Assembly (NCBI GenBank): GCA_023412655.1
Contig: JAEYNH010000205.1
Coordinates: 1-5,457, forward strand
Origin: Pseudomonadota bacterium
GTDB lineage: Bacteria > Pseudomonadota > Alphaproteobacteria > Caulobacterales > Caulobacteraceae
Direction: 5' to 3'
Length of the DNA stretch: 5,457 nt
Shown: piece by piece, positions 5,410-5,457 of the stretch
How the letters are laid out: every line of letters starts with the position of its first letter
How positions within the stretch are numbered: position 1 is the first letter of the stretch
Made by a program: the position numbers and the translations under genes
Notes under the pieces: generated by a model
Told to the model about the DNA's origin: nothing
Database searches by the model: none
What the model saw: the letters and a program-made list of their open reading frames with translations, nothing else

Positions 5410-5457
5410 ATGACGATGCAAGGCAAGAAGTCGAAGATCGCCGTCGCGGCCCTGGTG
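5410..5457 (+). CDS. Start of a probable exported protein, truncated by window end
   Basis: Only 16 codons are visible: MTMQGKKSKIAVAALV. A positively charged start (KKSK) followed by a hydrophobic run is what an N-terminal signal peptide looks like, so export across the inner membrane is likely. AAGGAG sits seven bases before the ATG, the best ribosome site in the window, which makes 5410 the firm start rather than the further-upstream in-frame ATG at 4936. It lies 112 bases after a strong terminator, so it must have its own promoter, probably tied to the TTCAG repeats at 5337-5366. The product cannot be named from so few residues. Confidence 0.7.
   Translation, partial: MTMQGKKSKIAVAALV

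Noticed and set aside
4936..5457. A single fused lipoprotein plus exported-protein gene
   Set aside because: The frame crosses a strong terminator, uses codons rare in this genome after 5212, and the start at 5410 has its own excellent ribosome site and a second signal peptide.

Overview
The window is a GC-rich (roughly 70%) bacterial chromosome segment with dense, short-gapped genes. The protein sequences look alphaproteobacterial, most like Caulobacterales (Caulobacter/Phenylobacterium type). The reasons are the L21 with a long Ala/Lys tail, the L21-L27-GNAT order, the small proteins of alphaproteobacterial style and the codon use. The genus is an inference from style, not from a search.

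Minus-strand block (1-3100), read right to left: a MAPEG-family membrane protein (3100-2663); a 55-aa basic protein (2637-2470); a membrane-anchored DUF2726 protein (2393-1716); ribosomal proteins L21 (rplU, 1596-961) and L27 (rpmA, 926-648); and a GNAT acetyltransferase cut by the window edge (509-1). A clear sigma70-type promoter sits between the DUF2726 gene and rplU, so rplU-rpmA is its own transcription unit. After rpmA come three complementary 8-bp arms that can form two alternative hairpins, then an intrinsic terminator. The acetyltransferase starts only 39 bases after the T-tract of that terminator, so it probably depends on read-through. A pair of abutting perfect hairpins, likely a dispersed intergenic repeat, lies between the 55-aa gene and the DUF2726 gene.

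Plus-strand block (3211-5457): an RhtA-like EamA exporter diverges from the MAPEG gene. It is followed by a 67-aa helical protein, an OsmC-type peroxidase, a small Ala/Asp/Glu/Gln-repeat lipoprotein, a strong intrinsic terminator (5259-5297), and the first 16 codons of a probable exported protein starting at 5410.

The oddest spot is the lipoprotein. Its frame has no stop codon anywhere from 4936 to the window end and runs straight through the terminator into the next gene in the same frame. A TAG at 5210-5212 one frame over suggests a one-base indel or a sequence error. Ahead of the last gene is a set of TTCAG/CTGAA half-sites, two of them 11 bp apart, resembling an OmpR/PhoB-type operator.

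Functionally this is a housekeeping ribosomal-protein locus flanked by small envelope, stress and export genes. I see no phage, transposon, CRISPR, tRNA or rRNA. I found no convincing new multi-gene system; the worthwhile leads are the regulatory structures and the lipoprotein reading-frame anomaly.
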